Origin: Gillisia mitskevichiae
GTDB lineage: Bacteria; Bacteroidota; Bacteroidia; Flavobacteriales; Flavobacteriaceae
DNA length: 64,000 bases
NCBI RefSeq assembly: GCF_003634585.1
Contig: NZ_RBLG01000001.1
Span: 1,116,001-1,180,000, forward strand
Direction: 5' to 3'
Below the pieces are notes generated by a model that made no database searches, was not told where the DNA came from, and worked only from the letters and a program-made list of their open reading frames with translations. Both the position numbers and the translations under genes were made by a program. Below are positions 45,475 to 55,723 of this stretch, piece after piece; the stretch's first letter is position 1, and every line of letters starts with the position of its first letter.

Positions 45475-48400
45475 TTAGATTGTTGTTTGATTCCTTACTA
45501 GAGGTTTAAATCCCTGAGGTTCTTGGTGTTCTTTTTTCTCTTCCAGACTTTTCATTTTCTCTATTCGGTGTCCGGTAGCTAGATTTCCTTCAGAAAATCG
45601 CGGATCTGTGATGTAAGCCTCTTTTTTCATTTTGTTTACTTCGATACTTAAAAAGTCGAATTCTTCAGTGACTTTTCCTAAGAGCGCATAAACTCCACTG
45701 CCTCTAAAGGAATATTTTTCAGCAATAGGAGGGAAGAGAATGGTATCGAAAAAATTACCTTCCTGATCTATAAAAGTGCCGAAATTCATAGGTTTTCCTT
45801 TTGCCGTTTTTGTATTTTTCACGGTAACCAGATATCCATAGATTAAAATCTCTTTATTTAGAAATCTGCCCAGATCTTTTTGACCATAACTGGTTTGAGG
45901 CGGCTCCAGAAGCAGATTAAAATGACTACATAAAGGAAATCCAAGAAGTTCTATTTGCTCAAAAGCCTCTTCTAATAGAGTAGTGTGTAATTCTGGTAGT
46001 GTGAATTTTTTGTGCTTCGGAGTGAAAAGCGGAATTTGTTGTGGTTTTTTGGGTTTCTTATTTAGTTTGAAATGAGCCTCCCATAAAAGCTGATACTTGT
46101 CTATGCCTGTAAATCTAAAAGCATTGATCCTAATAAGAATGCTTAATTGCTCTATACTTACCGCAACTCGATCTATAAAATTCTCTAAGGATTCAAACTT
46201 TCCATTAAAATTTCTATTCTCAAGAATGCGTTGTGCTACTCGCGATTCCAATTCTTTTAAATTTCCGAAGCCCAGATAAATTGTTGTTCCTTTTATAGTG
46301 TTGTGGTAATCCCCTTCGTTAATACAGGGAGGAACAACAGTAGCTCCATTCATATTGGCCTCATGTACGTACATTTCTATAGAATAAAAACCACCACCAT
46401 TATTAAGAGTTGCCACCATATATTCTAATGGGAAATAGGCTTTTAAAAATAAACTCTGATAACTTTCTACTGCATAGCTGGCAGAATGCCCTTTTGCAAA
46501 GGCGTATCCTGCAAAACTTTTAATTTGATCCCAAACCTCAGAAATGGTCTTTTCTTCGATCCCTTTCTCACGACAGTTGGAGAGAAATTTATCTTCTACC
46601 CGTTGAAATTCTTCCCGGGAGCGATATTTTCCACTCATTCCGCGCCGTAAAACATCTGCCTCGGCAAGGCTAAGGCCCGCAAAAAAATGAGCAACTTTAA
46701 TTACATCTTCTTGATATACCATAATACCATACGTATCGGGCATTATTTTGGCAAGTTCTGGATGCGCATTGTCTCGTCTTTCCGGATATCTATGACGAAG
46801 AATATATTCCCGCATCATTCCGCTTTTTGCCACGCCCGGGCGAATAATAGAGCTAGCTGCAACCAAACCTAGATAAGTGTCTGTTTGTAATTTTTTAAGT
46901 AACATGCGCATCGCGGGAGATTCCACATAAAAGCAGCCTATGCAAGAGGCTTCTTTTATAAGATTATTTATCTTGGGATCTTCTTTAAAAGCTGCTACAT
47001 CGTGAATATCAAACGCAGCTGCTTCCGGTTGATTTTCAGCAATAATATCTAGAGAATCCCGAATTTTTCCTAATCCGCGTTGGGCTAGAATATCAAATTT
47101 ATAAAGGCCTACATCTTCAGAGATCACCATATCAAACTGCACACAAGGAAACCCTTTAGGCGGAAGATCTAAAGCAGAGAATGCTGTAAGTGGTTTATTA
47201 GAAATAAGAATTCCGCCTGCATGAATACTTCTATAATTAGGCATTCCTTGAATGAGCTCTCCATATTTAAGAACCAGTTTATGGATCTCATCTTGTTCGT
47301 TATTCGGGAAATGTCCTTTGCAAAGTTTATCTATATCTTCTTTTGGAAGCCCGAATACTTTTCCTAATTCTCTAATCACAGCTCTAAACTGGAAGGTATT
47401 ATAAGTGGCGAGTAAGGCCGTATGTGGAAATTCTTCAAAAATAAATCGAGTGACATCCTCCCGATCGTTCCATGAAAAATCTATATCGAAATCTGGCGGA
47501 CTGGTTCTAAATTCATTAATAAAACGCTCAAAATAAAGATCTAATTCTACAGGATCTACCTCTGTGATCTGCAGTAAATAAGCCACAATGCTATTAGCAC
47601 CGCTTCCTCTCCCTACATAGAAATAGCCCTTTTCACGAGCATATTGGCAAATGCGCCAGTTAATAAGAAAATAGGAGATAAAGTTCATTTTTTTAATGAC
47701 CTTTAATTCTGTGACCATTCTTTTAATAACTTCCTCTTTAGCTTCTGGATAGCGAAGAAGAAGTCCTTTTTCGCAAAGTTCTTTTAGGAATTTTTCATCT
47801 TTAGAAGCACTTTCTTCAAAAACCTGTTGATTCTGGGGGATCCTGTTTTCAGAAAAATCGAAATGTATGTGACAGGCTGCTAGTAGCTCTTCGGTATTAT
47901 TAAGAATAAAAGGAAACTCCTCATAATGCTCTTTTAGCCTCTCAAGAGGGATCATTTGTTCCTCTTTTCCTGCTTGTTCTTCTGGAGAGAGTTTACTTAG
48001 AAGGCAATTAGTGTCTATGGCGCGCAATAATCTATGCGCATTAAAATCTCGTTTGTTGCGAAAGCTTACAGGTTGCAATACTACCAACTTGGTAGTGAGT
48101 TCCTTTAGTTTTGAAAACTTCAATTTTCGCAACTCGGCAATACTTATCCCTATAAATTCATTATCGTTAAATTCACTTATTTCTGAAGCGAGTATTTTCT
48201 CAAAAGGATAAATAATAAAAGCATTTTTAAAGAAAGGTGCTTTTTCAGGGATCGTTATTTTTTGCTGAAGATGTTTAGAAAGGAAATCATTTAATTCTTG
48301 AAAGCCTTCATTATTCTTTGCAATTCCTACAAATTGTTGCTGTACTCCGTTTCTAAAATCTATTCCCAGAATAGGAGTAATGTTATATTCTTTGGCAATT

Positions 48401-48546
48401 CGCACAAAATTTAGAGAGACAGAGGTGTTATTAATATCTGTAAGCACTAAGGTCTTCACATTATTTTTTTGAGCCAGTTCCAGTAATTCTATTTCTGAAA
48501 ATGTCCCAAATCGCATGCTATAATATGTGTGGTTATTTAAATACAA
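45475..48546 (-). CDS. dnaE2: Error-prone-type DNA polymerase III alpha subunit (DnaE2-like)
   Basis: From TTG 48546 the protein has 1023 residues and starts MYLNNHTYYSMRFGTFSE, the usual N-terminus of this group. An in-frame ATG at 48660 would add 38 residues inside the dinB end and looks less natural. The PHP domain lacks the normal metal-binding histidines. The polymerase active site has SPPDFDIDFSWNDR with the catalytic aspartates, and FAKGHSASYA is further family sequence. QIPLF (46024-46038) is a candidate sliding-clamp motif. It lies directly downstream of dinB, the usual pairing for mutagenic translesion synthesis. A replicative dnaE should exist elsewhere. Confidence 0.92.
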   Translation of the reverse strand: MYLNNHTYYSMRFGTFSEIELLELAQKNNVKTLVLTDINNTSVSLNFVRIAKEYNITPILGIDFRNGVQQQFVGIAKNNEGFQELNDFLSKHLQQKITIPEKAPFFKNAFIIYPFEKILASEISEFNDNEFIGISIAELRKLKFSKLKELTTKLVVLQPVSFRNKRDFNAHRLLRAIDTNCLLSKLSPEEQAGKEEQMIPLERLKEHYEEFPFILNNTEELLAACHIHFDFSENRIPQNQQVFEESASKDEKFLKELCEKGLLLRYPEAKEEVIKRMVTELKVIKKMNFISYFLINWRICQYAREKGYFYVGRGSGANSIVAYLLQITEVDPVELDLYFERFINEFRTSPPDFDIDFSWNDREDVTRFIFEEFPHTALLATYNTFQFRAVIRELGKVFGLPKEDIDKLCKGHFPNNEQDEIHKLVLKYGELIQGMPNYRSIHAGGILISNKPLTAFSALDLPPKGFPCVQFDMVISEDVGLYKFDILAQRGLGKIRDSLDIIAENQPEAAAFDIHDVAAFKEDPKINNLIKEASCIGCFYVESPAMRMLLKKLQTDTYLGLVAASSIIRPGVAKSGMMREYILRHRYPERRDNAHPELAKIMPDTYGIMVYQEDVIKVAHFFAGLSLAEADVLRRGMSGKYRSREEFQRVEDKFLSNCREKGIEEKTISEVWDQIKSFAGYAFAKGHSASYAVESYQSLFLKAYFPLEYMVATLNNGGGFYSIEMYVHEANMNGATVVPPCINEGDYHNTIKGTTIYLGFGNLKELESRVAQRILENRNFNGKFESLENFIDRVAVSIEQLSILIRINAFRFTGIDKYQLLWEAHFKLNKKPKKPQQIPLFTPKHKKFTLPELHTTLLEEAFEQIELLGFPLCSHFNLLLEPPQTSYGQKDLGRFLNKEILIYGYLVTVKNTKTAKGKPMNFGTFIDQEGNFFDTILFPPIAEKYSFRGSGVYALLGKVTEEFDFLSIEVNKMKKEAYITDPRFSEGNLATGHRIEKMKSLEEKKEHQEPQGFKPLVRNQTTI

Positions 48547-48619
48547 TTTTGAACTCTTATGTTTACAGTGATTTAAACTTTTAAATTTTAATTCTTTCTT
48601 TTCCTCTGAAGCAAGGCCT

Positions 48620-49834
48620 TTATTGCTTTCTGTGAGCCAGCACCACCGGTGGTTCTCCATTAAAAGGATTGGTCATTCTTCCAATGGTTTTGGCTCCAAG
48701 AGAGGCGGCTCTTAAGACGCTTCGGTCTCCATATCTAATTCTAATAGTATCCATCGCATTGTACAAATTCAAGATCTCTGCGTTATCATCGAACAAGTTA
48801 ATCTGGTAATTTCCACCCGCTAAATGGCTAAAACGTATCCCGATGAGCCGAACCAATAAGCGGCGATTATAGAGTTTTTTAAACAGATCTTGGATCTTGG
48901 GAAGCAAGATATGATCTGCGCTGGTGTATGGGATTTTGAGTTGTTTGGTGTAGGTATTAAAATCTGAATATCTAATTTTAACCGAAATGCATGAGGTGAG
49001 TTTATCGCCACGGCGGAGCTGAAATGCGAGATTTTCCGTCATAGCTATTAAGATGGAAGATAATCTATCTACATCTATAGTATCCCGATCGAAAGTACGT
49101 TCGGTAGAGATGGATTTTCTTTCAGAATAGGGGATAACTGGGGTATTATCTATGCCTTGTGCTCTATGCCAGATGGTAGTGCCATTTGCGCCCAATACTT
49201 TTTGTATCATTTCCAGCGGCATTTCCTGTATTGTTTTCACGTGCCTAACTCCTAGATTCCGAAGAGTTTGGTATGTTTTATCGCCCACCATCGGTATTTT
49301 TTTTACTGAAAGTGGGGCTAGAAATTCCTTTTCAAATCCTGAATCTATTTTTAATTGATTGTTGGGCTTGGCTTCATTGGTAGCTACTTTAGAAACTATT
49401 TTATTTGCTGAAAGTCCGAAGGAAATGGGTAATCCAGTTTCTCGGATTATCTTTTTTCGCAATTCAGATGCATATTTATAACACCCAAAAAAACGATCCA
49501 TGCCAGTGAGATCTGCATAGAATTCGTCTATGCTTGACTTTTCAAACAGCGGAACATCTGTTCTTATAATATCTGTTACATCTTTAGAGTATTTTGTGTA
49601 CGTACTTGCATCTCCTCTTATAATAGTGGCTTCGGGACATAGTTGTTTGGCGAGCTTCATAGACATTCCAGAATGCACCCCAAAAGCTCTGGTCTCATAA
49701 CTACAAGCAGCTACAACACCACGATCGCTGGTACCTCCTACTAATAGAGGTCTATGCTGTAAACGCGTATCTATTAAGCGTTCTACAGAAACATAGAAGG
49801 TGTCCAGATCCAGATGTAATACCGTTTTTGCCAT
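48620..49834 (-). CDS. dinB: Y-family DNA polymerase IV (DinB-like)
   Basis: From ATG 49834 the protein has 404 residues and starts MAKTVLHLDLDTFYVSVERL. The catalytic carboxylates are visible in DLDTFY and SSIDEFYADL. The steric region YETRAFGVHSGMSM follows the family pattern. QINLF (48791-48805), about 60 residues before the end, is a sliding-clamp motif. It copies past lesions. An earlier ATG at 49846 adds four residues and sits inside a second, weaker palindrome. It is the first gene of the four-gene operon that ends at 43423. Confidence 0.95.
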   Translation of the reverse strand: MAKTVLHLDLDTFYVSVERLIDTRLQHRPLLVGGTSDRGVVAACSYETRAFGVHSGMSMKLAKQLCPEATIIRGDASTYTKYSKDVTDIIRTDVPLFEKSSIDEFYADLTGMDRFFGCYKYASELRKKIIRETGLPISFGLSANKIVSKVATNEAKPNNQLKIDSGFEKEFLAPLSVKKIPMVGDKTYQTLRNLGVRHVKTIQEMPLEMIQKVLGANGTTIWHRAQGIDNTPVIPYSERKSISTERTFDRDTIDVDRLSSILIAMTENLAFQLRRGDKLTSCISVKIRYSDFNTYTKQLKIPYTSADHILLPKIQDLFKKLYNRRLLVRLIGIRFSHLAGGNYQINLFDDNAEILNLYNAMDTIRIRYGDRSVLRAASLGAKTIGRMTNPFNGEPPVVLAHRKQ

Positions 49835-49869
49835 TTTTATATGCATTCCATCTTAATAGGGAATGATTA

Positions 49870-49909
49870 CAAAATTATGGAATTATTCCAATATATTGGA
49901 ATAATTCCA
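49870..49909 (-). promoter_or_regulatory. dinB operon promoter with 32-bp palindromic operator
   Basis: On the minus strand a TAATTTTG -7 box (49870-49877) directly abuts a perfect 32-bp palindrome (49878-49909). The palindrome is made of two GGAAT-N-ATTCC units whose centres are 19 bp apart. It therefore covers the -33 region, an ideal place for a repressor. A third related dyad, CATTCC-N10-GGAATG, is at 49844-49865. This looks like a damage-responsive operator, but which protein binds is unknown. Confidence 0.7.
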
Positions 49910-50033
49910 ATGTTAAAACTGGAAGATTTTTATCTTTAATGGGAGACCTAATGGAATTGGGCACTAGCAGAAATTTGAAAGAATAAATTCCCTTGCTATA
50001 AATTTAATAATGAGAACAGGGGATCGTAAATAG

Positions 50034-50066
50034 AAAAACCCCCAAGAAATATCTTGAGGGTTTTTA
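50034..50066 (-). terminator. Terminator of hppA
   Basis: AAAAACCC-x-CAAGA pairs with TCTTG-x-GGGTTTTT around an AATA loop with one mismatch, just downstream of the hppA stop on the minus strand. Confidence 0.85.
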
Positions 50067-50081
50067 TTAAAAAAAGAGGTT

Positions 50082-52475
50082 TTATCTGTTTTCCAACTGT
50101 GCTTCAACTTCAGCTTTAGTTCCTCTGTAGGTTTTTACTTTTACATCGGTTTTACCATCTTCAGTAATAGTAGTTCTAACCTCTGCAACAGTTTCATCAC
50201 CTTCAGTGGTCATTCTAACTTCCACTTCTTTAGTTGTAGAATTATTTACACCAGCTACATTGATGATCTCAGCTTGTTCAATAGAATTATTTGTTTCACC
50301 AATTGTATGGCCGCCTAAGATGGGAGCTATTACAAGACCAATTAGACAAGTTAGTTTTATCAGGATGTTCATAGATGGTCCGGAAGTATCTTTAAATGGA
50401 TCTCCTACAGTATCTCCAGTTACGGCAGCTTTATGAGCTTCAGAACCTTTGTAGGTCATTTCTCCATCAATTAAAACTCCTGCTTCAAAAGATTTTTTAG
50501 CATTATCCCAAGCACCACCTGCATTATTCTGGAAAATTGCCCAAAGTACACCACTTACGGTAACTCCGGCCATATAACCTCCTAACATTTCAGCAATCGC
50601 CAAATTATCCATTCCAAAGATCATAGGAACAAAGGCGATTACCAATGGAAATCCTATAGTTAATAAACCTGGCAACATCATTTCTCTTAAGGAAGCTTCG
50701 GTAGAAATAGCCACACATTTATCGTATTGTGGTTTCCCTGTTCCTTCCATAATTCCAGGAATCTCTCTAAACTGTCGTCTTACTTCTTGCACCATTTCCA
50801 TAGCTGCTTTTCCAACAGCATTCATGGCTAAGGCAGAAAATACTACTGGGATCATTCCTCCCACGAATAACATTGCCAATACTGGAGCTTTAAAGATATT
50901 GATTCCTTCTATCCCCGTAAAAGTTACATAGGCTGCGAATAAGGCTAAAGAAGTAAGTGCTGCAGATGCAATGGCAAAACCTTTCCCGGTTGCTGCAGTT
51001 GTATTTCCTACAGAATCTAAAATGTCTGTACGTTCTCTTACAATAGGTTCTTGTTCGCTCATTTCAGCAATACCACCTGCATTGTCAGATATTGGTCCGA
51101 AGGCATCTATTGCTAATTGCATAGCTGTAGTGGCCATCATTGCTGAAGCTGCTAATGCAACTCCGTAAAATCCTGCGAAAGCATAAGAAGCCCAGATAGC
51201 ACCTGCAAATAATAAAACTGAAGGAAAAGTAGAGATCATCCCTGTTGCTAAACCTGCAATAATATTTGTTCCAGCACCAGTGCTGGATTGTTGTACGATC
51301 TTAAGGATTGGTTTTTTACCTAATCCTGTATAATATTCTGTTACTGAAGAAATAGCTCCTCCAACTATAAGCCCTATGATGGTAGCTCCAAATACACGCA
51401 TAGAAGAAATTTCTTTTAAGCCTTCGCCAAAGAATTCCATTTGCATAGTCGCTGGTAACATCCATTTTACCAAAGCAAAACAAGTAACTGCAACTAAGGC
51501 TATAGATACCCAGTTCCCTATGTTCAAGGCACGCATTACTTGCGATTCTTTAGCATCGTTACTGCTTATTTTCACCAACATGGTACCAATCATAGAAATG
51601 ATAATTCCTGCACCGGCAATTGCCATTGGTAATAATACTGGGCCAATTCCGCCAAAAACATCATCGATGCTTCCACCCATATCCTTTATCACATAATTTC
51701 CAAGCACCATGGCTGCTAATACGGTTGCAACATAAGAACCAAAAAGATCGGCTCCCATTCCTGCTACATCCCCTACATTGTCTCCCACATTATCTGCAAT
51801 AGTTGCAGGGTTTCGTGGATCGTCTTCAGGAATTCCTGCTTCTACTTTACCTACTAGATCGGCTCCAACATCGGCAGCTTTGGTGTAAATTCCACCTCCT
51901 ACACGCGCAAACAAAGCGATAGATTCAGCTCCAAGAGAGAATCCTGCAAGGGTTTCCAATACAATTGTCATGTCCGCGGTGGAGGTCCAAACCCCTCCCA
52001 TAAAATAATGGAAGAATAATATAAAGAAAGAGGTTAATCCTAAAACTGCGAGTCCTGCAACTCCAAGACCCATCACGGTTCCACCGCCAAAAGAAACTCC
52101 TAAGGCATTTGGCAAGCTTGTTTTTGCTGCTTGTGTAGTTCTAACATTGGTTTTTGTGGCTATTTTCATTCCCATATTTCCTGCCAAGGCAGAGAAAAAG
52201 GCTCCAAAAATAAAAGCGATCACGATTAACCAGTGTGTAGTGGGTACTACAAAAGAAACTACAGCAAGTGCGATACTTACTACAATTACAAAAATGGTGA
52301 GTAATTTATATTCGGCATTTAGAAAGGCGAGTGCGCCTTCATAGATATGATCTGAAATTTCTTTCATTTTTCCGTCACCGGCGTCTTGTTTTAAAACCCA
52401 AGACCTTTTCATCCACATGTATAATAGACCAATTATGGCCAGAACAATTGGGGCATAGATAATCATTGATTCCAT
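50082..52475 (-). CDS. hppA: Membrane-bound ion-pumping pyrophosphatase (K+-dependent type)
   Basis: The 797-residue protein has about sixteen membrane helices and the conserved motifs of membrane pyrophosphatases, including [23 protein letters not shown]. The residues [10 protein letters not shown] (about 488-497) have Ala at the position that is Lys in K+-independent enzymes, so it should be K+-dependent. It couples pyrophosphate hydrolysis to Na+ or H+ export; the ion is not decided here. The C-terminal tail of about 60 residues is a charged extension with [18 protein letters not shown]. The soluble pyrophosphatase gene is adjacent, upstream on the same strand. Confidence 0.95.
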   Translation of the reverse strand: MESMIIYAPIVLAIIGLLYMWMKRSWVLKQDAGDGKMKEISDHIYEGALAFLNAEYKLLTIFVIVVSIALAVVSFVVPTTHWLIVIAFIFGAFFSALAGNMGMKIATKTNVRTTQAAKTSLPNALGVSFGGGTVMGLGVAGLAVLGLTSFFILFFHYFMGGVWTSTADMTIVLETLAGFSLGAESIALFARVGGGIYTKAADVGADLVGKVEAGIPEDDPRNPATIADNVGDNVGDVAGMGADLFGSYVATVLAAMVLGNYVIKDMGGSIDDVFGGIGPVLLPMAIAGAGIIISMIGTMLVKISSNDAKESQVMRALNIGNWVSIALVAVTCFALVKWMLPATMQMEFFGEGLKEISSMRVFGATIIGLIVGGAISSVTEYYTGLGKKPILKIVQQSSTGAGTNIIAGLATGMISTFPSVLLFAGAIWASYAFAGFYGVALAASAMMATTAMQLAIDAFGPISDNAGGIAEMSEQEPIVRERTDILDSVGNTTAATGKGFAIASAALTSLALFAAYVTFTGIEGINIFKAPVLAMLFVGGMIPVVFSALAMNAVGKAAMEMVQEVRRQFREIPGIMEGTGKPQYDKCVAISTEASLREMMLPGLLTIGFPLVIAFVPMIFGMDNLAIAEMLGGYMAGVTVSGVLWAIFQNNAGGAWDNAKKSFEAGVLIDGEMTYKGSEAHKAAVTGDTVGDPFKDTSGPSMNILIKLTCLIGLVIAPILGGHTIGETNNSIEQAEIINVAGVNNSTTKEVEVRMTTEGDETVAEVRTTITEDGKTDVKVKTYRGTKAEVEAQLENR

Positions 52476-52532
52476 AGAGATAGTTAAAAATTAGTTAATG
52501 TCTGCTAATGTAGCAAAATCAATGATAAATAA

Positions 52533-52564
52533 AAAAGCGATAACTTTTTAGGGTTATCGCTTTT
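52533..52564 (-). terminator. Terminator between ppa and hppA
   Basis: AAAAGCGATAAC (52533-52544) pairs with GTTATCGCTTTT (52553-52564). It follows the ppa stop on the minus strand, so ppa and hppA are probably separate transcripts. Confidence 0.85.
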
Positions 52565-52595
52565 AATTATTCAATTATTATAAGAAATTATTCGA

Positions 52596-53108
52596 TTATA
52601 TCCCGAATCTCTCTTTATCTCCTTCATAATTCTTATATCTTTCGATACATTGCTTGATGATCTCTTTTGCTTCTTCAGCATTTCCCCATCCACCAACATC
52701 TACTTTCTTTTTCTCAAGATCTTTGTATACTTTAAAGAAATGTTCTATTTCTTTAAGCAAGTGACCATTCACATCATCTAGATCATTTAATCTATTCCAG
52801 ATAGGATCTGATACTGGTACACAAATAATTTTCTCATCTGGACCTTTTTCATCTGCCATATGGAAAACCCCAATTGGCTTTACTTCCATTACAATTCCAG
52901 GGAAGGTAGGTTCTGCAACCAAAACCAATACATCTAGTGGATCGCTATCTAACGCAAGTGTATTAGGGATAAATCCGTAATCTGCAGGATACATCATAGA
53001 AGAAAAGATCATTCGATCGTACCGAACTTTCTTCAATTCAAAATCATATTCGTATTTGTTTCTGCTCCCTTTTGGGATCTCTATCAATACATCAAAAGTC
53101 TCTGACAT
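52596..53108 (-). CDS. ppa: Soluble inorganic pyrophosphatase (family I)
   Basis: The 170-residue protein has the family I signature: IEIPKGSRNKYEYD at the N-terminus, YPADYGFIPNT, and the metal-binding DSDPLDVLVL. It hydrolyses pyrophosphate in the cytoplasm and so removes the substrate that the membrane pump beside it would use. A TATATTTG -7 element is at 53142-53149 on the minus strand. Confidence 0.97.
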   Translation of the reverse strand: MSETFDVLIEIPKGSRNKYEYDFELKKVRYDRMIFSSMMYPADYGFIPNTLALDSDPLDVLVLVAEPTFPGIVMEVKPIGVFHMADEKGPDEKIICVPVSDPIWNRLNDLDDVNGHLLKEIEHFFKVYKDLEKKKVDVGGWGNAEEAKEIIKQCIERYKNYEGDKERFGI

Positions 53109-53174
53109 TTTCTTTCTTTTTTATTCAAATTTTTCAGGCGGCAAATATAGTAATTTATCCTCTTACAGAGAGCA

Positions 53175-55664
53175 TTAAAAATGAAAACCGAAGGAAGCAG
53201 TCACTCCAAACGATCTGGCATCCTCATTATCAAAGTAATTCCCTCTAAAATGAGCATCTATTCTCAGGAATTTAAAAATATTCCCAACACCTACGCTATA
53301 TTCCCAATATGGATCTGAATCTGGTGCAATTAGTGGTAATCCAGAAGCGTCTATATTTTTATTTTCTTCAGAAATTTCTCCATAGACCCCACGAATTCCT
53401 ATGATCTCTCTTAAATTAAGATCACGCAATCCTGGGATTCTGGAAAATAACCTTCCATTAAAATTGTGCTCAAGATGTGCAGATACATAAGTATCTGTTA
53501 CGAATTCATAAAAATTAAGCAATGGAAATGTATTGTATAAAGCGAAATAAGTCTGATTCCCGGGAACTACACTTAATAGCCCAAGGGGAACTTCTCCAAA
53601 AGTTTTCCCTGCTTCAATGCTTAAATTCGATTTTCCGAAGCCTCCAACTAATAAAGGTTGATTGTAAAAAAACTGGATCTTTTTATAATTGAAATCACTT
53701 TCAAAAATATCTTTTACTCCCAAGCTGTAGTTTAAAAAGAAGGTTGGAAAATCGCCTTCATTAATAATATTTCTGTCTACTCCAAACCCGGTAGTTTCTT
53801 TGCCAGGAGTATAAGAGAAAATTGTGGAGATTTCGGTCTGATTTATTTCTGAATCTATTTGCGAAAGTGCCTCATCTTCATAAAAATCTAAACTGAAGGT
53901 TGGCGAGGCTGGTTTAAGTATCCTATAAGATCCTGCTAATCTAAAAGTGAAATTTTGAAAGGGTTCAATTTCTAAACTTACAACAGAGAGATTAATAGAG
54001 CTCAACTTATCATTATCTCCTACATTTATTAAAGAGGAGGAGGCTAAACTTCTACCAAGTACATCGGTAGTATTGGTAAGACTAGTTCCTAACTGTTCTA
54101 TATCGCGTCTATTCCCTGCCGTGGCAATAATTCTTAGTTTTTTATCTAATAAAATTTTCCCAGCGATCCCATATTTAAATTGCTTATCCTTAAAACCATA
54201 AGCCCCGTAACCTTCAATTCTCCATGGATCATTTTCATCGAAATAAGTTCTACCGCCACCTCTTAATCTAAATCCTTCAACATCATTAAACCCTAAAGTG
54301 GTATAAACTGGACCATAATCAAAACCATCGAATTCTATATAGCCGGAAGATAGGGTAGTGGTTAAATTATATAAGCGTTTAAAAGCTTTTACATTTTGCA
54401 GGGTATCTAGCATTTTGTAAACCCCACGCTCATCTCCATTTAATTCTTCTAGTCGGTTCTTTTTCCAGAAATCTTCATCTCTATTATAAACTTCCTCTTT
54501 AAACTCTATAACTCGCGTGTCGTAAAATTTTAGAGGTTTTTTATTGTCGAAATTATATTCGTCATAAAGCACCGTTCTTTTTCCATAAATGCCTCGTGCA
54601 TTCTCTTTATCTCTAAGTGAAAAATCTACCTGAAAAAAGTCTTTGGTAATTAAGAAGATAGAGTCGTTTAAAACATCGAATTCTTGTTCTATATAAACCC
54701 CTTTTACCCAATTTACATTGGCATCTTCTGCCATTTCCAGATTGATCTTCTTTACTGCCCAAGTAGTATCATTAACCCAAAAATCTCCTTTAAAGGTCAA
54801 TTCATTTTTTCTGCGAGGATAATAATTTATCTTATAACACCATTTATCGCCCACAAAAGAGCTATCTGCTAATACATAATTATAATTGTTGATCCCAGTG
54901 GTAGAAAGCGGACTAACGAAACTTTTATCGAAAAATTTAAGGTAATTCTCGTAAATGTCTATTTCTGAATAAATGTCTTTTACTGAAGAAATTAAAAGCT
55001 GATTATTACTAAAACCGGAATTCTTGTTCCCTAAAAGTTCTTCTTTGGATTTACCAGATTTTTTATCTCCATAAATTTTAGAAACAGCTTCATTTAAGAA
55101 AATTGGCAAATAGGTTTTTTTAGTAATTCTGTTGGTATCCAGGTCTTTAAATATAAATTCCATTCCGTTAAAAATGGGGCTATTAATTAAAGCACTGTCT
55201 ATTTTATTTAGATCGAACTCCAGTTTTTCATATTTTCTGTATTCGTATTGATCGAATTTTTTTACTCCATTCTGCCTTTTGTTTTCCCAGATCTTTCTAA
55301 GAATATCTATTGCGGGATTATTCTTTTTAGAAGTTTTCCCTTGATAGATCATCACCTCGCCTAAAGATTCTGTCATTTCTTTTAGAACGATCTTCAGATT
55401 TAAATTTCCACCTTTTTCAAGAGGAACTATTAAAGTTTCATATCCTACATAGGAAAATTCCACATTGGGTTGATCTTGATCAGATTGTAAATAGAAAACA
55501 CCGGTTTCGGTAGTAGTAGTTCCTTCAGAAGAACTTAAAAAAATAACATTCGCAAAAGGAACGGGAGTTCCTGTCTCATCTACAACAGTTCCGCTAATTC
55601 TGGTTTGAGACCATCCTTGAAAAAAAGTTAATAAAATGCAGGTAAATAAAAGGGAGTATTTCAT
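53175..55664 (-). CDS. DUF5686 / CarboxypepD_reg-like outer-membrane protein
   Basis: From ATG 55664 the protein has 829 residues and a signal peptide ending FFQGWSQ. A carboxypeptidase-regulatory-like domain follows (ISGTVVDETGTPVPFANVIF, about 22-105), then the long DUF5686 body. The C-terminal part alternates short strands and ends RSFGVTASFGFHF with a terminal Phe, the pattern of an outer-membrane barrel. It is a conserved Bacteroidota surface protein of unknown function. A GTG at 55688 lies inside the preceding terminator and can be dismissed as a start. Confidence 0.88.
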   Translation of the reverse strand: MKYSLLFTCILLTFFQGWSQTRISGTVVDETGTPVPFANVIFLSSSEGTTTTETGVFYLQSDQDQPNVEFSYVGYETLIVPLEKGGNLNLKIVLKEMTESLGEVMIYQGKTSKKNNPAIDILRKIWENKRQNGVKKFDQYEYRKYEKLEFDLNKIDSALINSPIFNGMEFIFKDLDTNRITKKTYLPIFLNEAVSKIYGDKKSGKSKEELLGNKNSGFSNNQLLISSVKDIYSEIDIYENYLKFFDKSFVSPLSTTGINNYNYVLADSSFVGDKWCYKINYYPRRKNELTFKGDFWVNDTTWAVKKINLEMAEDANVNWVKGVYIEQEFDVLNDSIFLITKDFFQVDFSLRDKENARGIYGKRTVLYDEYNFDNKKPLKFYDTRVIEFKEEVYNRDEDFWKKNRLEELNGDERGVYKMLDTLQNVKAFKRLYNLTTTLSSGYIEFDGFDYGPVYTTLGFNDVEGFRLRGGGRTYFDENDPWRIEGYGAYGFKDKQFKYGIAGKILLDKKLRIIATAGNRRDIEQLGTSLTNTTDVLGRSLASSSLINVGDNDKLSSINLSVVSLEIEPFQNFTFRLAGSYRILKPASPTFSLDFYEDEALSQIDSEINQTEISTIFSYTPGKETTGFGVDRNIINEGDFPTFFLNYSLGVKDIFESDFNYKKIQFFYNQPLLVGGFGKSNLSIEAGKTFGEVPLGLLSVVPGNQTYFALYNTFPLLNFYEFVTDTYVSAHLEHNFNGRLFSRIPGLRDLNLREIIGIRGVYGEISEENKNIDASGLPLIAPDSDPYWEYSVGVGNIFKFLRIDAHFRGNYFDNEDARSFGVTASFGFHF

Positions 55665-55676
55665 ATTTGGGCACAA

Positions 55677-55706
55677 AAAAAGCTTCACCGTTTAGATGAA
55701 GCTTCA
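55677..55706 (-). terminator. Terminator of pdhB
   Basis: AAGCTTCA (55680-55687) pairs with TGAAGCTT (55697-55704). On the minus strand the stem is followed by a run of T. It lies between the pdhB stop and the DUF5686 start. Confidence 0.85.
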
Positions 55707-55723
55707 AAGATAAGTCTATAAGA

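Noticed and set aside
48547-48660. ATG start for dnaE2 at 48660
   Set aside because: The extra 38 residues lie partly inside dinB and are not typical of the family; TTG 48546 gives the usual MYLNNHTYY start. Some doubt remains.
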